64,000 nucleotides of DNA from Gordius sp. MW1. Lineage: Eukaryota > Nematomorpha > Gordioida > Gordea > Gordiidae. Position numbers and translations under genes: made by a program. Location: contig OZ038532.1 of assembly GCA_964036665.1 (NCBI GenBank), forward strand, positions 9,992,037 through 10,056,036, written 5' to 3'. Shown piece by piece: positions 1-12,172 of this stretch. Numbering within the stretch: the stretch's first letter is position 1; the number at the start of each line of letters is the position of its first letter. The notes beneath the pieces were generated by a model. It saw nothing but the letters and a program-made list of their open reading frames with translations, did not search any database and had not been told where the DNA came from.

Positions 1-2045
1 CCGTGTCATAAGCTTTCTCCAAGTCGATAAAAACCATATGTAGGTCTTTCCTCTTTTCACCATACTTATCCATTATTTGTCTTAGGGCGAAGATTGGATC
101 GATTGTGGATTTGCCGGCCACAAATCCGAATTGATTAGCCGATATTTCCACCTCGTTTTTCAGCCTTGTTACTAAGATCCTTTCCATAAGCATCAAGGAG
201 TGGCAAATTAGCTTGATACCTCTGTAATTGCCACAGTCCTGAGGGTCTCCTTTGCCTTTAAATAAGGGTATAATCGTGCTTGCTCTCCATTGATTAGGAA
301 TTCGCTCTTCTACCAATATCTTGTTAAGGAGGTTCGTCATGGTGGTGACTCCTTCTTCACGACATCCGAGCAAAGCTTCCATAAATATTCCATCTGAGCC
401 ATTTGCTTTTCCTTTTTTTATCTTGTTCATTTGTGTCTTAACTTCATCCTTCTGAAAGAGTTCGACCATGCTTATATTTGGCTCAATTTTGGGAAGAGAA
501 TCCTTGTCATTTGCAATATTCATAAGTTTCTTAAAATAACCTTTTCACCTTTCTATTACTTCTTTCGGCTTGAATAAGGTTTGAACCTTCTCGTTTTTGA
601 CTATTTTAAAAACTCCGACATAGCGACTTTTCTTCTCCCATATCTTGACCAATTTGTACATACTATCGCCCCTTTAATGATCCAGTTTGTTTGCCATCTC
701 GGTGTACGCTGCATTCTTCGCTTTTGCAACGGCCTTTTTACGGCCCTCTTTGCGTCCCTATATTCTTGATAATCCTCCGACTTTTTTGAATTATGCCACC
801 GTCTATATAGATTTTTTTACTTTCGATGAATCTTTAACCGTTTGATCCCACCACTATAGTTCCCTATTCATAGCTTTGCCTCCTTTGTCTGTCCTAGAAC
901 ATGAATCGCTGTTTCCTTAATGTCCTTTAGCGTCTATCAATCGTCGTCTACGTCCCTTTGCAACTTCCTTGCACCCAAAAGTGAGGAGGCTTTTGATGGT
1001 ATTCTTCGTTCGTCGACGTATCTTTTAGCCTTTCGCATGGAATTCGAGGTTCATAGACCTTTCTTCTTTCGGGAAATACTCTTCTGTCGAGATCCATAAC
1101 AAGAGGACGATGTTGTCTGGCGATTTCTTCTTCCGGTACTACTTTGCAGTCCTTGATACTCCATAATTCCTTTCGCCGTATAAGCAAATACAATATGACT
1201 AAAATGCTTCCCACTTCTATACGTCACAATATGATCTTCGCGCTTTTGAAAATAGGTGTTAACGTCGCCATGTCAAATGCTTGGGATACATGGAGAAGTT
1301 TTTCCCCTTCTATGTTCTTCAGACCATACCCATAGCTTCCATAATTGCGTTCATACCCGAGGCGATCTTTCCCTACGTGAGCATTGAAATCTGCCCCAAT
1401 AATTAGCCTTTCTGTCCTATTCCTTGTATTTTCTTTTCCAATCAATCGAAGAATATGTCTTTCTCTGATTCCGAACACCCAATTTGGGGAGCTTACGCGC
1501 ACATGACGGTTAGGAGGCTCGCTTGATCTGCAATCTTCACCCACATTAGCCTATCGGAACCACGCTTGACTTACCACCTTGTCCTTGAACGATTCGCTTA
1601 GAACGATGCCGACCCCGTTTCTACGATTTGGTGACCCACTGTAAAAAAGCTTGTATCCTTCTCCTAATTCCCGAGCTTTCGTTCCGTTCCAGCTCGTCTC
1701 TTGTAGGCAGGCGATGTGTACCTTTCTTCTTTTTAGCATTTGTGCGACCTCGATGCTCTTCCCCGTCAACGTTCCCACATTACAGCACGTTATTCGCATT
1801 CTTTCAACAACTAATTTTTTTAACCGCCTTCGTTGTGTGTTGGGCAGTAACCCTAGTGTATTTTTCACATTGCACGGGCGGGGTATGCGGTGCGCGTCGT
1901 TTGTGGAGGACGCCCTAGCCTTTTCTTGTAAAATCTTGTTTGAAACTATCATAATTTTGGAGCTGGTTTTTATAGCTGGTTTGCGACCTGACGCCAACCC
2001 TCCACTTTTTGCACACGGACTTGGGACCGTCGTAGGTAGTGTTTA
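1..2045 (-). mobile_element. RTE-type (CFDP2-like) LINE, 5' two-thirds, decayed, cut by window edge
   Basis: Read on the minus strand, the segment encodes a non-LTR retrotransposon polyprotein in broken frames. An APE-type endonuclease occupies about 1997-1224: the N motif CCNVGTLTG, the catalytic LQETSW motif, NRRNGVGIVL, then GADFNAHVGKDR after a frame break near 1548. Further down, about 640-1, reverse-transcriptase finger and palm sequence is readable: NKIKKGKANGSDGI, PLFKGKGDPQDCGNYRGI, NQFGFVAGKSTIDPIF, and RT motif A as FIDLEKAYDT at the very edge. This layout is that of RTE/BovB-clade elements often annotated as craniofacial development protein 2-like. The 5' end is placed near 2045, where similarity to the copy at 40590-41330 stops. 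Stops and frameshifts make it non-functional; the rest lies outside the window. Confidence 0.88.
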
Positions 2046-2189
2046 TTCATATATCCGCCCCAAATATAACTATCTAGGCTCGTATAAAGCGTAGCCTTTT
2101 GTTCAATTCTTCCCGATCTTAATCTGTGCATCCTGTTTGCGGAGCATATTCCGACAATACATTAATCATTTGACCTTATATGCAAAGTT

Positions 2190-2430
2190 TTAACATCATA
2201 AGTCAACCACTTTTTTCGTACCTCAATAACTTTATCTTGCGTGAGGCTAATGTTTCCACGCCATTTTTATGCGTTTCCAAGCTATTCAAGTAAAGTTTAT
2301 AGCCTTCACCTATAAATCTTGCTTTTGAGCCTTTACATCTTGTTTCTTGTACACGTGCTATGCAACTTCTCGGCATGGTAGTCATCGTTCCGACATTTAG
2401 CGAGCCCACTCTCAATCTCGTTTTAGCAAA
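2190..2430 (-). mobile_element. Second, more diverged RTE endonuclease fragment
   Basis: A short minus-strand ORF (2415-2203) repeats the endonuclease N-terminus of the neighbouring LINE in altered form: MRVGSLNVGTMT, then VQETRCKGSKARFIGEGYKL, then HKNGVE. About 20 residues between the first two motifs are missing. It is an independent, older insertion fragment of the same RTE clade, lying 5' of the first copy. Only the endonuclease part survives. Confidence 0.72.
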
Positions 2431-2620
2431 CTAGTTTCTTTAACTACATCCGTTTGCGGAAGATGTAGTGACCCTCGTTTACCTATCATATGAATAAGCG
2501 CCTAACATGCGCGTCGTTTACGAAGGACTCCCTAGCGCTTTCATTACTTTCATTATCACAAACTTTCATACAGCACTTGGATCAGGGGTGACGCTCGGCT
2601 ATCCAGGACTGACAGCCATA

Positions 2621-3234
2621 TTAACGATGTGAGATATTTTTCGGGACCACCTCCAGGTGGGGAATATTATAGTCCTCAGCGAAGGACTTATCATTCTTCA
2701 ATGAGGTCGCCCAATTGTAGTTAGCGGTGGCAAGGGTGGTAAGGCGGGCCGATGTTTCCTTCAAGAGAATATCCGAAGATTCCTCGGTAAGCGTATCCGT
2801 CACTAGGAATATCTATTGCGCTTCTTTACGGTCCCGCTGCGATACCTTGTTTGGAAATGTGGCCATTAGCTCTATGGGCTTTTCAACCCGATCCAGAATT
2901 TCCAGGATCCTCTCCGCTGGGGATTTCGCTGTTCAGGTTGAACGATATTAAAAGCCGAAGGTGGAGCGGCTCTTTGGACGTTGAGTTGTTGTATCAACTG
3001 GCTGATAGTATGCTGCGAATGATTGAATTGATCTTGGGCTACCTTGTTTTGGTCGGATATTACCCTGAGCAGCTCAGCGATATCATTTGGTTCTTCAACG
3101 TTAGAATTTGCCGGGGAGTTCTCTCCAGAGGAGCTATTAGAATGTCGAGTGCGGTCACCTACTGTGGCTGTGAAGGCTAAATTTAGGTTGGGATGGGACG
3201 TTGTTTGGGGATTAGTTCGCGTGGGTCTTACCAT
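2621..3234 (-). pseudogene. gag-like retroelement pseudogene
   Basis: Minus-strand coding potential in two frames: a 120-codon ORF (3234-2872) starting MVRPTRTNPQTTSHPN, rich in Gln, Asn, Ser and Pro, with an amphipathic stretch EPNDIAELLRVISDQNKV, and a downstream frame (2803-2621) with KETSARLTTLATANYNW. The change of frame near 2900 and the lack of any protease or RT nearby mark it as a decayed gag-like fragment. The family cannot be decided: I see no zinc knuckle. Part of it (2903-3097) is present again in inverted orientation at 3664-3862. Confidence 0.5.
2903..3097. repeat. Left arm of a ~195-bp inverted duplication
   Basis: The reverse complement of this segment recurs at 3664-3862 with almost complete identity; the main difference is a four-base insertion in the right arm near its Gln-Ala-Ala codons. 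The 566-bp spacer (3098-3663) is AT-rich and includes short GACCCGA-type repeats around 3545-3660. The arm lies in the gag-like pseudogene, so the duplication copied coding sequence into the opposite strand. Confidence 0.88.
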
Positions 3235-3663
3235 TATGATCCGGAATTGGAATTACCGCGATCTTACCTTAATAAGTATCTCCATTTACATCTTACGTTA
3301 CCTTATTTAAAAAACTTCACACGATTTAAATACAATTAAAAATATTATTTTGTTGATATATTTAAGTTTTAGGAGCCAAATTTAAATTTGCGTCCAAACT
3401 AAAACAATAGATTTAAAAAAAAACAAAAGGAATTTAATTGACTGAATGAATGAATATACATTTCGATATAATCAAATATTCTAAAATAATAGCATTAATT
3501 TAAAAGATATGTCCCATGTATTTTGCACTGTAAGATTCATACCATTGACCCGACACTTTAAATTCAACCCGACCCGAAAGCATATTAAAATACTCTAACT
3601 GATACCGACCCAAAAGCATTCTATAATTTAAACCCTAACCTGCCCGACCCGAAGACATTTCAA

Positions 3664-3862
3664 TGAAGAACCAAATGATATCGCTGAGCTGCTCAGGGTA
3701 ATATCCGACCAAAACAAGGTAGCCCAAGATCAATTCAATCATTCGCAGCATACTATCAGCCAGTTGATACAACAACTCAACGTCCAAAGAGCCGCTCCAC
3801 CTTCGGCTTTTAATATCGTTCAACCTGAACAAGCCGCGAAATCCCCAGCGGAGAGGATCCTG
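3664..3862. repeat. Right arm of the inverted duplication of gag-like sequence
   Basis: Inverted copy of 2903-3097. On the plus strand it encodes the same peptide region (EPNDIAELLRVISDQNK, then HTISQLIQQLNVQRAAPPSA). Its very low divergence from the left arm suggests a recent event or local gene conversion. Confidence 0.88.
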
Positions 3863-4019
3863 AGTATTATTCGGGATATCTAGCAGTGATTTCTGAGCTT
3901 ATATTCTGAGTTTTTATCTCAAGTCAACGGTGAGCGTAAAATTGTTCATTATTAACTATGATTTTTGTGAATTCATCTTGATTCATCATTGTCTAATTTA
4001 TTAAATAAAATACGCAAGC

Positions 4020-5050
4020 CTTAATTGTCAGCCCAACCATTTCGATTTGAAGTGTTTGTTTTTCCAAATGTTCAATCAACCCCCCCCCCCTGGTTGCTCA
4101 ATATGGCTGTTATTCACAAGAAGATTTGTTTTTCAAACCATCCAACACATCCTTCAACAGTAGTGATGCTGAAAAAACGAGAAAATTCTTGGCCTCGTCT
4201 CGTCCAGTTGGAGACTTTAAATCTTTTCGGGTTAAAATTGGATTACATCAAGGATCTGCTTTAAGTCCCTTATTTAATATAATTATAGACACAATAACGA
4301 GAGACATTCAGAAGCCATCGCCATGGTTTATGCTATATGCCGATGATATAGTACTATGCGAGAAAACAAAGGAAAAAGAACCCTAAAAGCGGTCAAGCGT
4401 TTAGCTGGATATGGTTTAAAGGTCAACGTTTGAAAAACAGTACACATGGAAATGAACGTTACAGGCAGCCCATCGCTGAATGACCATCCAAAGTACCCAA
4501 AAGTAGACAGGTTTACATACCTCGGCTCGATGCTGAATCAAGAGGGAGGTTGCGCAACAGATGTCACCCGGATCCAAAAAATTGGCTCAAATGGCGAAAG
4601 TAAATGCCAATATGGTTGAAGATCAAAGCTTACAAATCCATCTTAAGACCGGTGTTATTCTATAGAAGTGAAACATGGGCATTAAGGACAACGGAAGGAA
4701 AGCTATACAAGCCACAGAGATGAAAATGATACGGTAAAGCATGCGGTATACTAAGCTCCACCATCTGAAAAATGACTTTCTCATGGCAAATATGTTCAAC
4801 CGACATGATTAACGAAAATCGACTAGGTGGTTTGGACATATACTAAAAAGGGACACAAATGACTTAATTTGAAAAGTACTGGACATGAAGGTACCGGTGA
4901 AGGGAGGAAGAAGATGACCCCGTGTCACATGGAAAGGGCAAATCGATAAAATTATGAAAACAAAAGAGATTAGACAAGACATGACACTCACCCCGTCAAG
5001 ATGGAAGAAACTTATTAAAACAAACCTCACGACTGTGGGACCAAATAACT
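4020..5050 (+). mobile_element. RTE LINE, reverse transcriptase 3' fragment, decayed
   Basis: On the plus strand, two overlapping frames (4025-4264 and 4126-4386) read RT palm motifs: FRVKIGLHQGSALSPL (motif B region) and MLYADDIVL, the catalytic YADD box. Downstream, broken frames give DRFTYLGSML and a long minus-strand shadow ORF (5030-4809) covers the C-terminal RTE region, where the plus strand still reads NRLRWFGHI-like and TWKGQIDKI-like pieces. The fragment starts after RT motif A and ends near LTTVGPNN with a stop. It is inactive. Its orientation is opposite to the RTE fragment at 1-2045. Confidence 0.85.
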
Positions 5051-5420
5051 GATAAGAACAAGATTATAAATGCCTCTTGTGTTTTTAGAATTTTGAAAAT
5101 AGATTATACATTTTTTGAAAAATTACTGACATTTTATAAAATACTGAGCATTTTTTAATTAAATTCTGAGCGTAAAAAACTGAACTTTTTTAAATTATAT
5201 TCCAAACAAATTGAATTAAAAACTGAGCAAAATATTTGGCATTATGATATTTACTTTTCATTTCAATAACACCCTATTAAATTGAAGGTGGCTGTAAATT
5301 AATTTTTTACCTAACAATATAGTTAATGCAGTTAATTTAAATTAGCTTTTATAATTGCATGTCAATTTTATAATTGATGGCAATACAATTAACATTATGA
5401 ATTTCTAAATTCAATGTAGA
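5051..5420. other. AT-rich DNA with a dispersed CTGAGCA-like motif
   Basis: No gene seen. Between about 5110 and 5240 short motifs ACTGAGC, CTGAGCG and CTGAACT recur every 25-50 bases, and the stretch ends in AATAACACCCT. A similar arrangement (CTTAGCA repeats, then AATAACACCCT) occurs at 53880-54075. Confidence 0.4.
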
Positions 5421-5425
5421 AACTA

Positions 5426-6400
5426 GAGACCTGCAACTAGCCTGGTTAGATCAGTCGGCCCGCCCCGTCAAAATATTAAATTTAATGCCCCGGCTCGGCC
5501 CTTTAATTTTATAAAAAGCTTGAGCCCGGCCCGGGCCCGTAAAATTTTTTTTATTTTATTTTTTTTTTGTTTAATATTTTTACCGATATGGTAAACATAT
5601 GTATGCGTTGAAAATGTTAATAAAAATATTGTAAATATAATAAATTAATTATTCCCGATCAGACGAGATCTTCTATTTTTTAAGGGGCGACCACAGGAAA
5701 AGAATTTCTTTCACGGGTAGCACTTTGCGATACCTAAAACTATATAAGCCAAATTAACTTTTGAAATCTTTATTTAAGGTTATAATGTTTTTAATAAAGT
5801 TACTTGGCTTTTTTCCTTTTTCACCATTTTAAATTTTTAGGTTATTGATAAAAAATGGAAAAACGGTGATATTTTACAAAAGTAATTTGAAGAAATAGAT
5901 TTTAAAATTTGTTTTTAAATTTGTTAATGAGTATATATATAAAATCTTACATAATATTAAATTAATTCACTCAATGTTACTAGAGGGTATAAGGAGGCAA
6001 GAATGGGCAGGATCCCCCATCCAAACCACATATTCTTGATAAAAAAAACATTTTTTGCCCTACCTAAACTGCCCCCTTCTAATTTAAATTATACGCCCAT
6101 GGGATCACGTGTAGAAATTATCTTTAACATTTATAATGCGGGTTGAGATATTGATGAAATAATAAACTAAGATGGAAATAAAATTAAACTTACCTTGTTA
6201 ATTTAATATTTAATATACATAAAATAATTAGAACATAATAAAAACACCTTCTTTTATACCAAATCTAATTAATTTTGTAACGGGCTTTTAACGGGCGCCC
6301 CGGCCCGAGCCCGTTGAGTTATATAACGGCCCGTCCATGCCCGGCTCGTTGTTTTATTTTAAAGCAGAAGCCCGTCCAAGCCCGGTCTAATAAAAACAAG
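5426..6400. mobile_element. Candidate non-autonomous hAT-like element with GC-rich ends
   Basis: The segment begins TAGAGACCTGCAACTAGCC and has GCCCGG-rich blocks at 5455-5545 and 6280-6400 around an AT-rich core. The same arrangement of a TAGAG(A/G)(C/T)CTGCA start and CCCGGCCCG blocks is seen at the ends of the hAT relic 8968-10145, and a related block lies at 57530-57660. No transposase is readable and I could not fix a target duplication, so the boundaries are approximate. Confidence 0.4.
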
Positions 6401-8967
6401 CGATATTTTGCAATTGGCTTGAATTTATGCGCTAAATTTGATTAAATTTAATGCTTAATAATTATAAAATAAGATAGATACAATAATCTTGCCTCTGAAT
6501 AATTATTTATCTGAGGTTGACCATAATAACCCTGTAACAGAGTATGTTTCAAAATTAACGGCTAAAGTTAAATTGCTTAAACAAGTTCCACATTACGCCC
6601 AAAACTTAATTAACATTATGTTGCCGCCAATCTCAAAATTTTAAAATTTTTCTTGCCATTTTAACATTGTCTTTTATATATATTAAAGGTTTAAAATTGA
6701 ATAGAAGCCTATTTTGGAAACAACAAGTATAACTTATGTGTCAGAGCAAAAGCCTTCCTTTTAAATAACGTCACGACAAGAATTAAAACTCTAGCCTAAA
6801 ATTTCTATAGTTCGCATACGTGTAAAATTATTTATTAATATTTGAATTGACAACGCCTTTTAATTCTTGGTAAATGTTGGATCTTCTAGCAATATTCTGG
6901 AAGTCATAATTTTTGTGAAAAAAATATAATAATTCAATACTAAATTTCTATAGAACACATTATTGGGTCACGTCGTACACTCTATAGATGGGCAAGGGTG
7001 CTGTTAAGTTGTTCGTTTTAACTCATTTATTTCCTACAAAAGCGAAAGATTTCGGATGTATTTTTTATCATCACAGCTTGCCTAACAGAGCTTAATATTA
7101 GCTAATATTTAAATCCTATTAAACGTTAAAATATCAGGGTATGCAATGTGACGTTCATCATATTCCATTCCAAGGCAATGATTTAACGTACGCCTCTGTG
7201 TATACTATTAATTCGAGTGTAAATTTTGAACGAGTAATTACATATAATACACCTGTTTTAATATTAACAAGGCTAATAGTAATTTAATTTTTAATATTTT
7301 TTGTATTTTCCATTATAGTTTTTTAACATTTATTATTTATATACTTCTAAATAATATATTGCAATATGCGTAGCTGGAAGTTAGAAAAGTGCCAATAATG
7401 CCAATATAATTATCGATACTTATAGATAGTATTTATTAAATAACTATCTTAGACCGCATATGTGATTAACGGCAGACATGTTGATATATTAAAAAAGTAG
7501 AGTTATGCCAGGCATGCTCTAATATAACCCTAAAAGGCAGGACGCCTGGACATTTTGTGGGCGACATGCCTCTGAGACAGTGCCATACCCATAGACTAAA
7601 TAGACAGCTTATCAACTAAATAAATTTTCCGCCATTTTGAAATGTGCACAAATAGGAGAAGGACTTATAGGTATAGTAATTATGGCTAATTAAAGTGTTT
7701 TTGAAACGTAAAAAAATATTCCAGTTAAACATTAAAAACAGCATTTTAAAATATATATCATTTACAAAATTAAAAAAAAACACTGTGATGATGTGGTGAT
7801 GCTAAAGCAATTTAATGCCATCTGTAATTTATTAACAAAAATGTTAACGTTTTATTTATTAACTAATGAGGAAAGTAAATTCACTTTTTATGCTTTAACA
7901 ATTGGGTTCACTGCAGAAAGACATGGAAGATAGTTAAGTTCAAAATGGTGAGTTTAATTTAATAGTTCATATTATTACCATATGAAATATATGACAGGAG
8001 AGTCTATGGCTATGCTATAAAATAAGTTATGCTTTAACGTCAAGGGTTTGGCCGTTTATATAACTTATCATTAACTATTAAATGATGCGTATTGAGGAAA
8101 CCATATAAGAAATTATCACGAACTTGCTTTTATGAAAAATTGAAAAATAACAGGATAACTCTTATTATTTTGTATACCTGTACCGTTTCAGCTTAGAAAT
8201 TTGCACGAAAGCTTTGCCCCCATGCAAGTCAGGTTTTTTTAGTATTAAAATACAATTTAACTTTTGCCACTAAGAAAATTTGATGAAATTTTTATTAAAA
8301 TTCTTTCACCTGAATTCGATTATAGCTAAATGCGTATCGAGTAACTGTTTAAGACCAAGATACATCTTCTGCAATAGTTTTCATAAATAAGTAATTACAA
8401 TTTTTTTAACATAAGAGAGAAATAAAATATTTTGATTGCTAAAAAGAGTAACGTTTCAGTGCCTGAGGCAGTCTTTAATTTATATCACACCTAAGAATTT
8501 TAAGGTGGATTTATGACCAGTGGAAGCTGAATATCGCTCCAAATTTGTGTTGAACTCAGTTAAATTTTAATCTTAGCCTTGTATTTTATAATTAAAATCA
8601 TTTAAACATCATTTTGCTATATTTATATAAATTTTCAAGATTCTAAATATACTAGTCAAAAAACGCTTGGAATATTATCTTGATATAATTTACGCCAACA
8701 GTAAATATTTTAATTTTTTTAATTGCTTATTATTTACGATGGATGAAAAAATTTATACTGCCAGATTGGTGAGGGAACTCCCTTTACCTACCCCATAAAT
8801 CTTATCGGGCCCATGTGAAATCAAAGTTTTTGGATCGAGGGTAGAATTTACTGGCAATCAGAACACAAGTCATGTAGCAATTTAATAAAAAAATTTAAGC
8901 CTTTAATTTATTTTAAAAGGGCAAAAAAGTTTTAATAACACCTTTAAAAAATGAATATCTAAAGCAC
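6401..8967. other. AT-rich intergenic DNA without a recognised gene
   Basis: About 2.5 kb at roughly 70% AT by eye. No ORF above 60 codons and no exon I could tie to a known family on either strand. Homopolymer A/T runs are frequent. No recognised repeat family. Confidence 0.5.
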
Positions 8968-10145
8968 TAGAGGTCTGCATGCGCCGGGCTGCCCGCGTCC
9001 TGCAAGTCTAAGCCCGGTCCGCCGGCCGGGCTGGGCAATAGAACAATAAAAAAGTGCGGGCCTGGCTTGGATTTGATAAGTGACAATTTGAATTTATTTA
9101 ATGTTTTACTATAATTATAATATAGAAACAAAAAAAATGCACTTATTAGCTTGATGATAAAAAAATTTATTTTTTTGAACAAAAATCTGGTGGAACTCAA
9201 AAATTTTTATGTTGAATAGTCGCATGAGATGTATGATGAAATAATTAGTTTTTATCTGGCAAATTAATGGAAAAACTTTAAGGCATTTCCAAAAACATAT
9301 CATGCTATTTAATAATATCCTTTCACCTTATGAAAAGTCAAAAATTAAGAAGCAAGGTATTACCCTTTTATACATCATTCAAAAGCATCCCAAATTTGTT
9401 TCCATCTTCTACGTGTAATGATGATCCATATTTATCATAAAGTATCAACCTTTCTTGTTCCTAGATTTCGCACATTAAAATGCTACCCAAGATGAAAGAA
9501 GCTTCATAAAAAAATGGTAACAGAATTTTTAAAGAAATCCAAGGAGATCCTGGCTCTTCTTGCATAAATCTCCACTTTGAGCAATCCGATCAGGTGTGCA
9601 ACACTAAGCAATTATCTATTAGTGAGGCAGATATGGATATCTACATTTGGGAAGACGAGGAAATGGAAAAGATTGAAGATTTCAACGAAGTTGATACTTA
9701 TGTTAAATTAAATTTAGAATCTGAAGATGCTCAGCTAGATGTAATTTTATGTAGAAAGTACACCAATTTGGTTACCAAACTTAACAAAATTAGCTATTCA
9801 ATTTTTGTTAATTCCGGCCACCAGTGCTACGTGTGATCGCACATTCACTAAGGCAAGTCGCCTATTAGAAGAGACAAGAACGAAATTATTGCCTGATAGA
9901 ATAAATAATCTTTTATTTTTAAAATGGCAATAATAAATTATAATTTTGATTAAAACCGATTTTAAATTTTATATTTTTGGAACAATACAAATGGTTTTTA
10001 TAATTTTGAAACAATGTAGACTTATTTTTACTCGTGCGGGCCTGATGCCGCGCAATTTTTGGGTTTTAGGTGAGCTGGGCCAAAAAATTCTATTTTTGGG
10101 GGTATGGGCCGGGCCTGAATTTAAAATGGCTCAAGCTGACCTTTA
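8968..10145 (+). mobile_element. hAT transposon relic (ZBED-type), internally deleted
   Basis: Ends form a degenerate terminal inverted repeat: left TAGAGGTCTGCATGCG, right (reverse complement) TAAAGGTCAGCTTGAG, both next to GCCGGGCC-rich blocks. On the plus strand an ORF at 9594-9836 (SEADMDIYIWEDEEM, then KYTNLVTKLNKISYSIF) runs, after a frame change near 9815, into a typical hAT dimerisation motif: PATSATCDRTFTKASRLLEE, then TKLLPDRINNLLFLKW ending near 9930. The N-terminal two-thirds of the transposase is missing, so it cannot be autonomous. Flanking octamers agree at only five of eight positions, consistent with an old insertion. Confidence 0.78.
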
Positions 10146-10399
10146 ATAAGTACACAGGGCGTTATAGTCAATATGGTAAACAAAAGGTATATAATATTTT
10201 TAATAACATATAAAATGTCATATTTTGAAAATATTGACAAGTTATTTTCAAAATTTTGAGGTGTGATCTATCTAACTAAAAAGTAATCAAATGTGTGGGT
10301 AAAAAAATATTTGTAGATTATTAATAAGTTAAAACATTTTGCGTTATATTGTCTTATTTGGGAAATTCCTTTTTTCTCTTAATTTTTGAATCTGTATCT

Positions 10400-11307
10400 A
10401 TGCCATCGCAAAATAATTCAAATGAAAAGTAATTTTTTGCATAGAAATAAATTATTATATACATTAGGCCTTTACATCCCTCTGTTTTGTGGGCCCAAAG
10501 AAAAGACGTAGTTTACCTCACTATATGCTTAGATGATTGCAAAAATCCTTCATTTAACATAAAACCGGATTTATTGGAGTTTAGGTATTTATTTAGTTAT
10601 TTTTATATCTTAAATTAAGCGGTAATGGTGGCCCTGAACAAAAACTCTTTTCTATATCGTTACTACTTAATAAAGAAATTGACACCGAAGTAAATTATAA
10701 TATCAATTACTAATTTTAGTTCTTAGAAATCTAAATACATTGTTAGACCAAGAAATATCGATGTTGTATTAGAAAAGAAAGAAGTTGGACCATTTTGGCC
10801 AAGACTTACTAAAGAGAAAATGGTACTATAAATATAAACTGAACAAATATAAATTTGTTTATAGCCACCATTTATAAGAACTGATTTTCAACGATGGAAA
10901 GATGAAGATGAGTCCGATTATGAGACGGGGGGTATGGGTGGAATGGGTGGAGATTATGACTTGCAATCAGTAAGCATTCATTAACAAATCCTTGTTTTAA
11001 TTTAAAATTAGATGATGCAGCAAATGGGTGGTCTTGATGGCAAGCACAACTTAGATGATATGGTATATTAATTTGAAGATAATAGTATATAAATATTAGG
11101 GTGGTGATGATTTGCCTGAAAGTGATGACGATGATGAAGATGGTAATTTAATATAAGTTTTTTTTGTACTTTAAAAAAGTACCTGAGTTAGGTGATCCAG
11201 ATAAAGAAAGTTCCCATATTACAACACCTGAAAAAGAAGAAGCTCATCTAAAAGAGCGAAATGAAGAAAATGAAACAATAAATTCTCCTAAAAATATAAA
11301 AGCATAA
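10400..11307 (+). CDS. Hsp90 co-chaperone p23 (CS-domain protein), complete, 8 exons
   Basis: Exons 10400-10428, 10468-10584, 10620-10689, 10727-10822, 10865-10969, 11012-11062, 11100-11142 and 11180-11307 (stop TAA) join in consistent phases to 212 codons. All seven introns are GT-AG and only 35-42 nt long. Residues 11-30 contain HPSVLWAQRKDVVYLTIC, the start of the CS fold. Residues 96-103 are the family signature WPRLTKEK and 111-120 the DFQRWKDEDE segment. Then come a Met/Gly-rich stretch with MMQQMGG and an acidic tail (residues 157-175). p23 binds the ATP-bound N-terminal domains of Hsp90 in the cytosol and slows ATP hydrolysis, stabilising client complexes. The length exceeds human p23 (160 aa) because of a longer, charged C-terminus (residues 176-212). 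The start is the first ATG of the short leader exon. An AATAAA lies at 11435-11440. Confidence 0.94.
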
Positions 11308-11434
11308 ATATTTGTTCGATGTTATAAAGAAGTTACATTGTAAATACCAATATTTGACTTGTAGGATATTAATCATTTTTGCTTGTCAAGTCAATTAACA
11401 AAGCCCATGTTGTATCTTGTATTATCATTATTTT

Positions 11435-11440
11435 AATAAA
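11435..11440 (+). promoter_or_regulatory. Candidate polyadenylation signal for p23
   Basis: AATAAA located 128 bases after the p23 stop codon, in an AT-rich 3' region. It is the first canonical hexamer downstream of the stop. Confidence 0.5.
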
Positions 11441-11885
11441 TTGTTATTAGCAAAGTTTTGATGCAAATTGGGAAAATTAAACTTTACATGAAAAATTTAG
11501 GATTATTATTATAATGTCACTTTATTTTGCAATTTCATTAATCAATTTTTGATAATGTATCCCATATTGATCAAGTGATGGAGTTACAAATATATAGCAA
11601 AATTACATAAATTATATTTTGATTTGTGTATTATGTGGGAAATCCTGGATTTTATATAATATTGATTATTAGCATATCTGACACTTGCTGTAGTACAACT
11701 TTAATATTTGTGTATTATTAACAGTTTCATTTAATTATTAGGCACTGAAAAGGGGATAACTTGATTATACTAAGATGGATTTGTTAAATTTTGGCCATTA
11801 GATTAAATGTGTTTATTACATATATATCTTTATTAATAACAATTAGTTTCATATGATATTACAATGGTCTTCCGAAATATATACA

Positions 11886-12049
11886 TGCGCCTAGCTAGGG
11901 GGTGGGAGGGAAAAGCAGCTGCCCCCCCCTCTGAATCCATAAATTCTATAAAATTTAAAATAATTATGACTAAAATATCACACAAAAATCATTTTGCCAT
12001 TCCCTAACTCATTGTAATTCCAATTCTCCCTACGTCCATGAACATATTG
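11886..12049 (-). mobile_element. GGCGTAGCC-family MITE copy (degenerate)
   Basis: The segment runs from ATGCGCCTAGCTAGGGGG through CCCCCCCCTCTGAATCC, an AT-rich core with ATAATTATGACTAAAATAT, and ATTCCAATTCTCCCTACGTCCATG. The order of blocks matches the reverse orientation of the family defined at 20768-20937. Ends have mutated and I see no clean target duplication. Confidence 0.65.
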
Positions 12050-12172
12050 TCCTTTTTTAATGTGGCCTTACCTTTCTGGTAGCTAGATTGGCTGAAATCG
12101 GTGAACTATTTAAAGGTATGTAGGGCAAGAAACAGTGGCTGATTGATCAGAAGGCTAAGAGACAACTTGAGG

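Noticed and set aside
3635-3832. 65-codon minus ORF similar to a plus ORF at 2851-3180
   Set aside because: Both are antisense shadows of the gag-like coding sequence in the inverted duplication.
8967-9200. 77-codon minus-strand ORF
   Set aside because: Lies across the GC-rich end and AT-rich subterminal part of the hAT relic; low-complexity Phe/Lys/Ile product with no motif.
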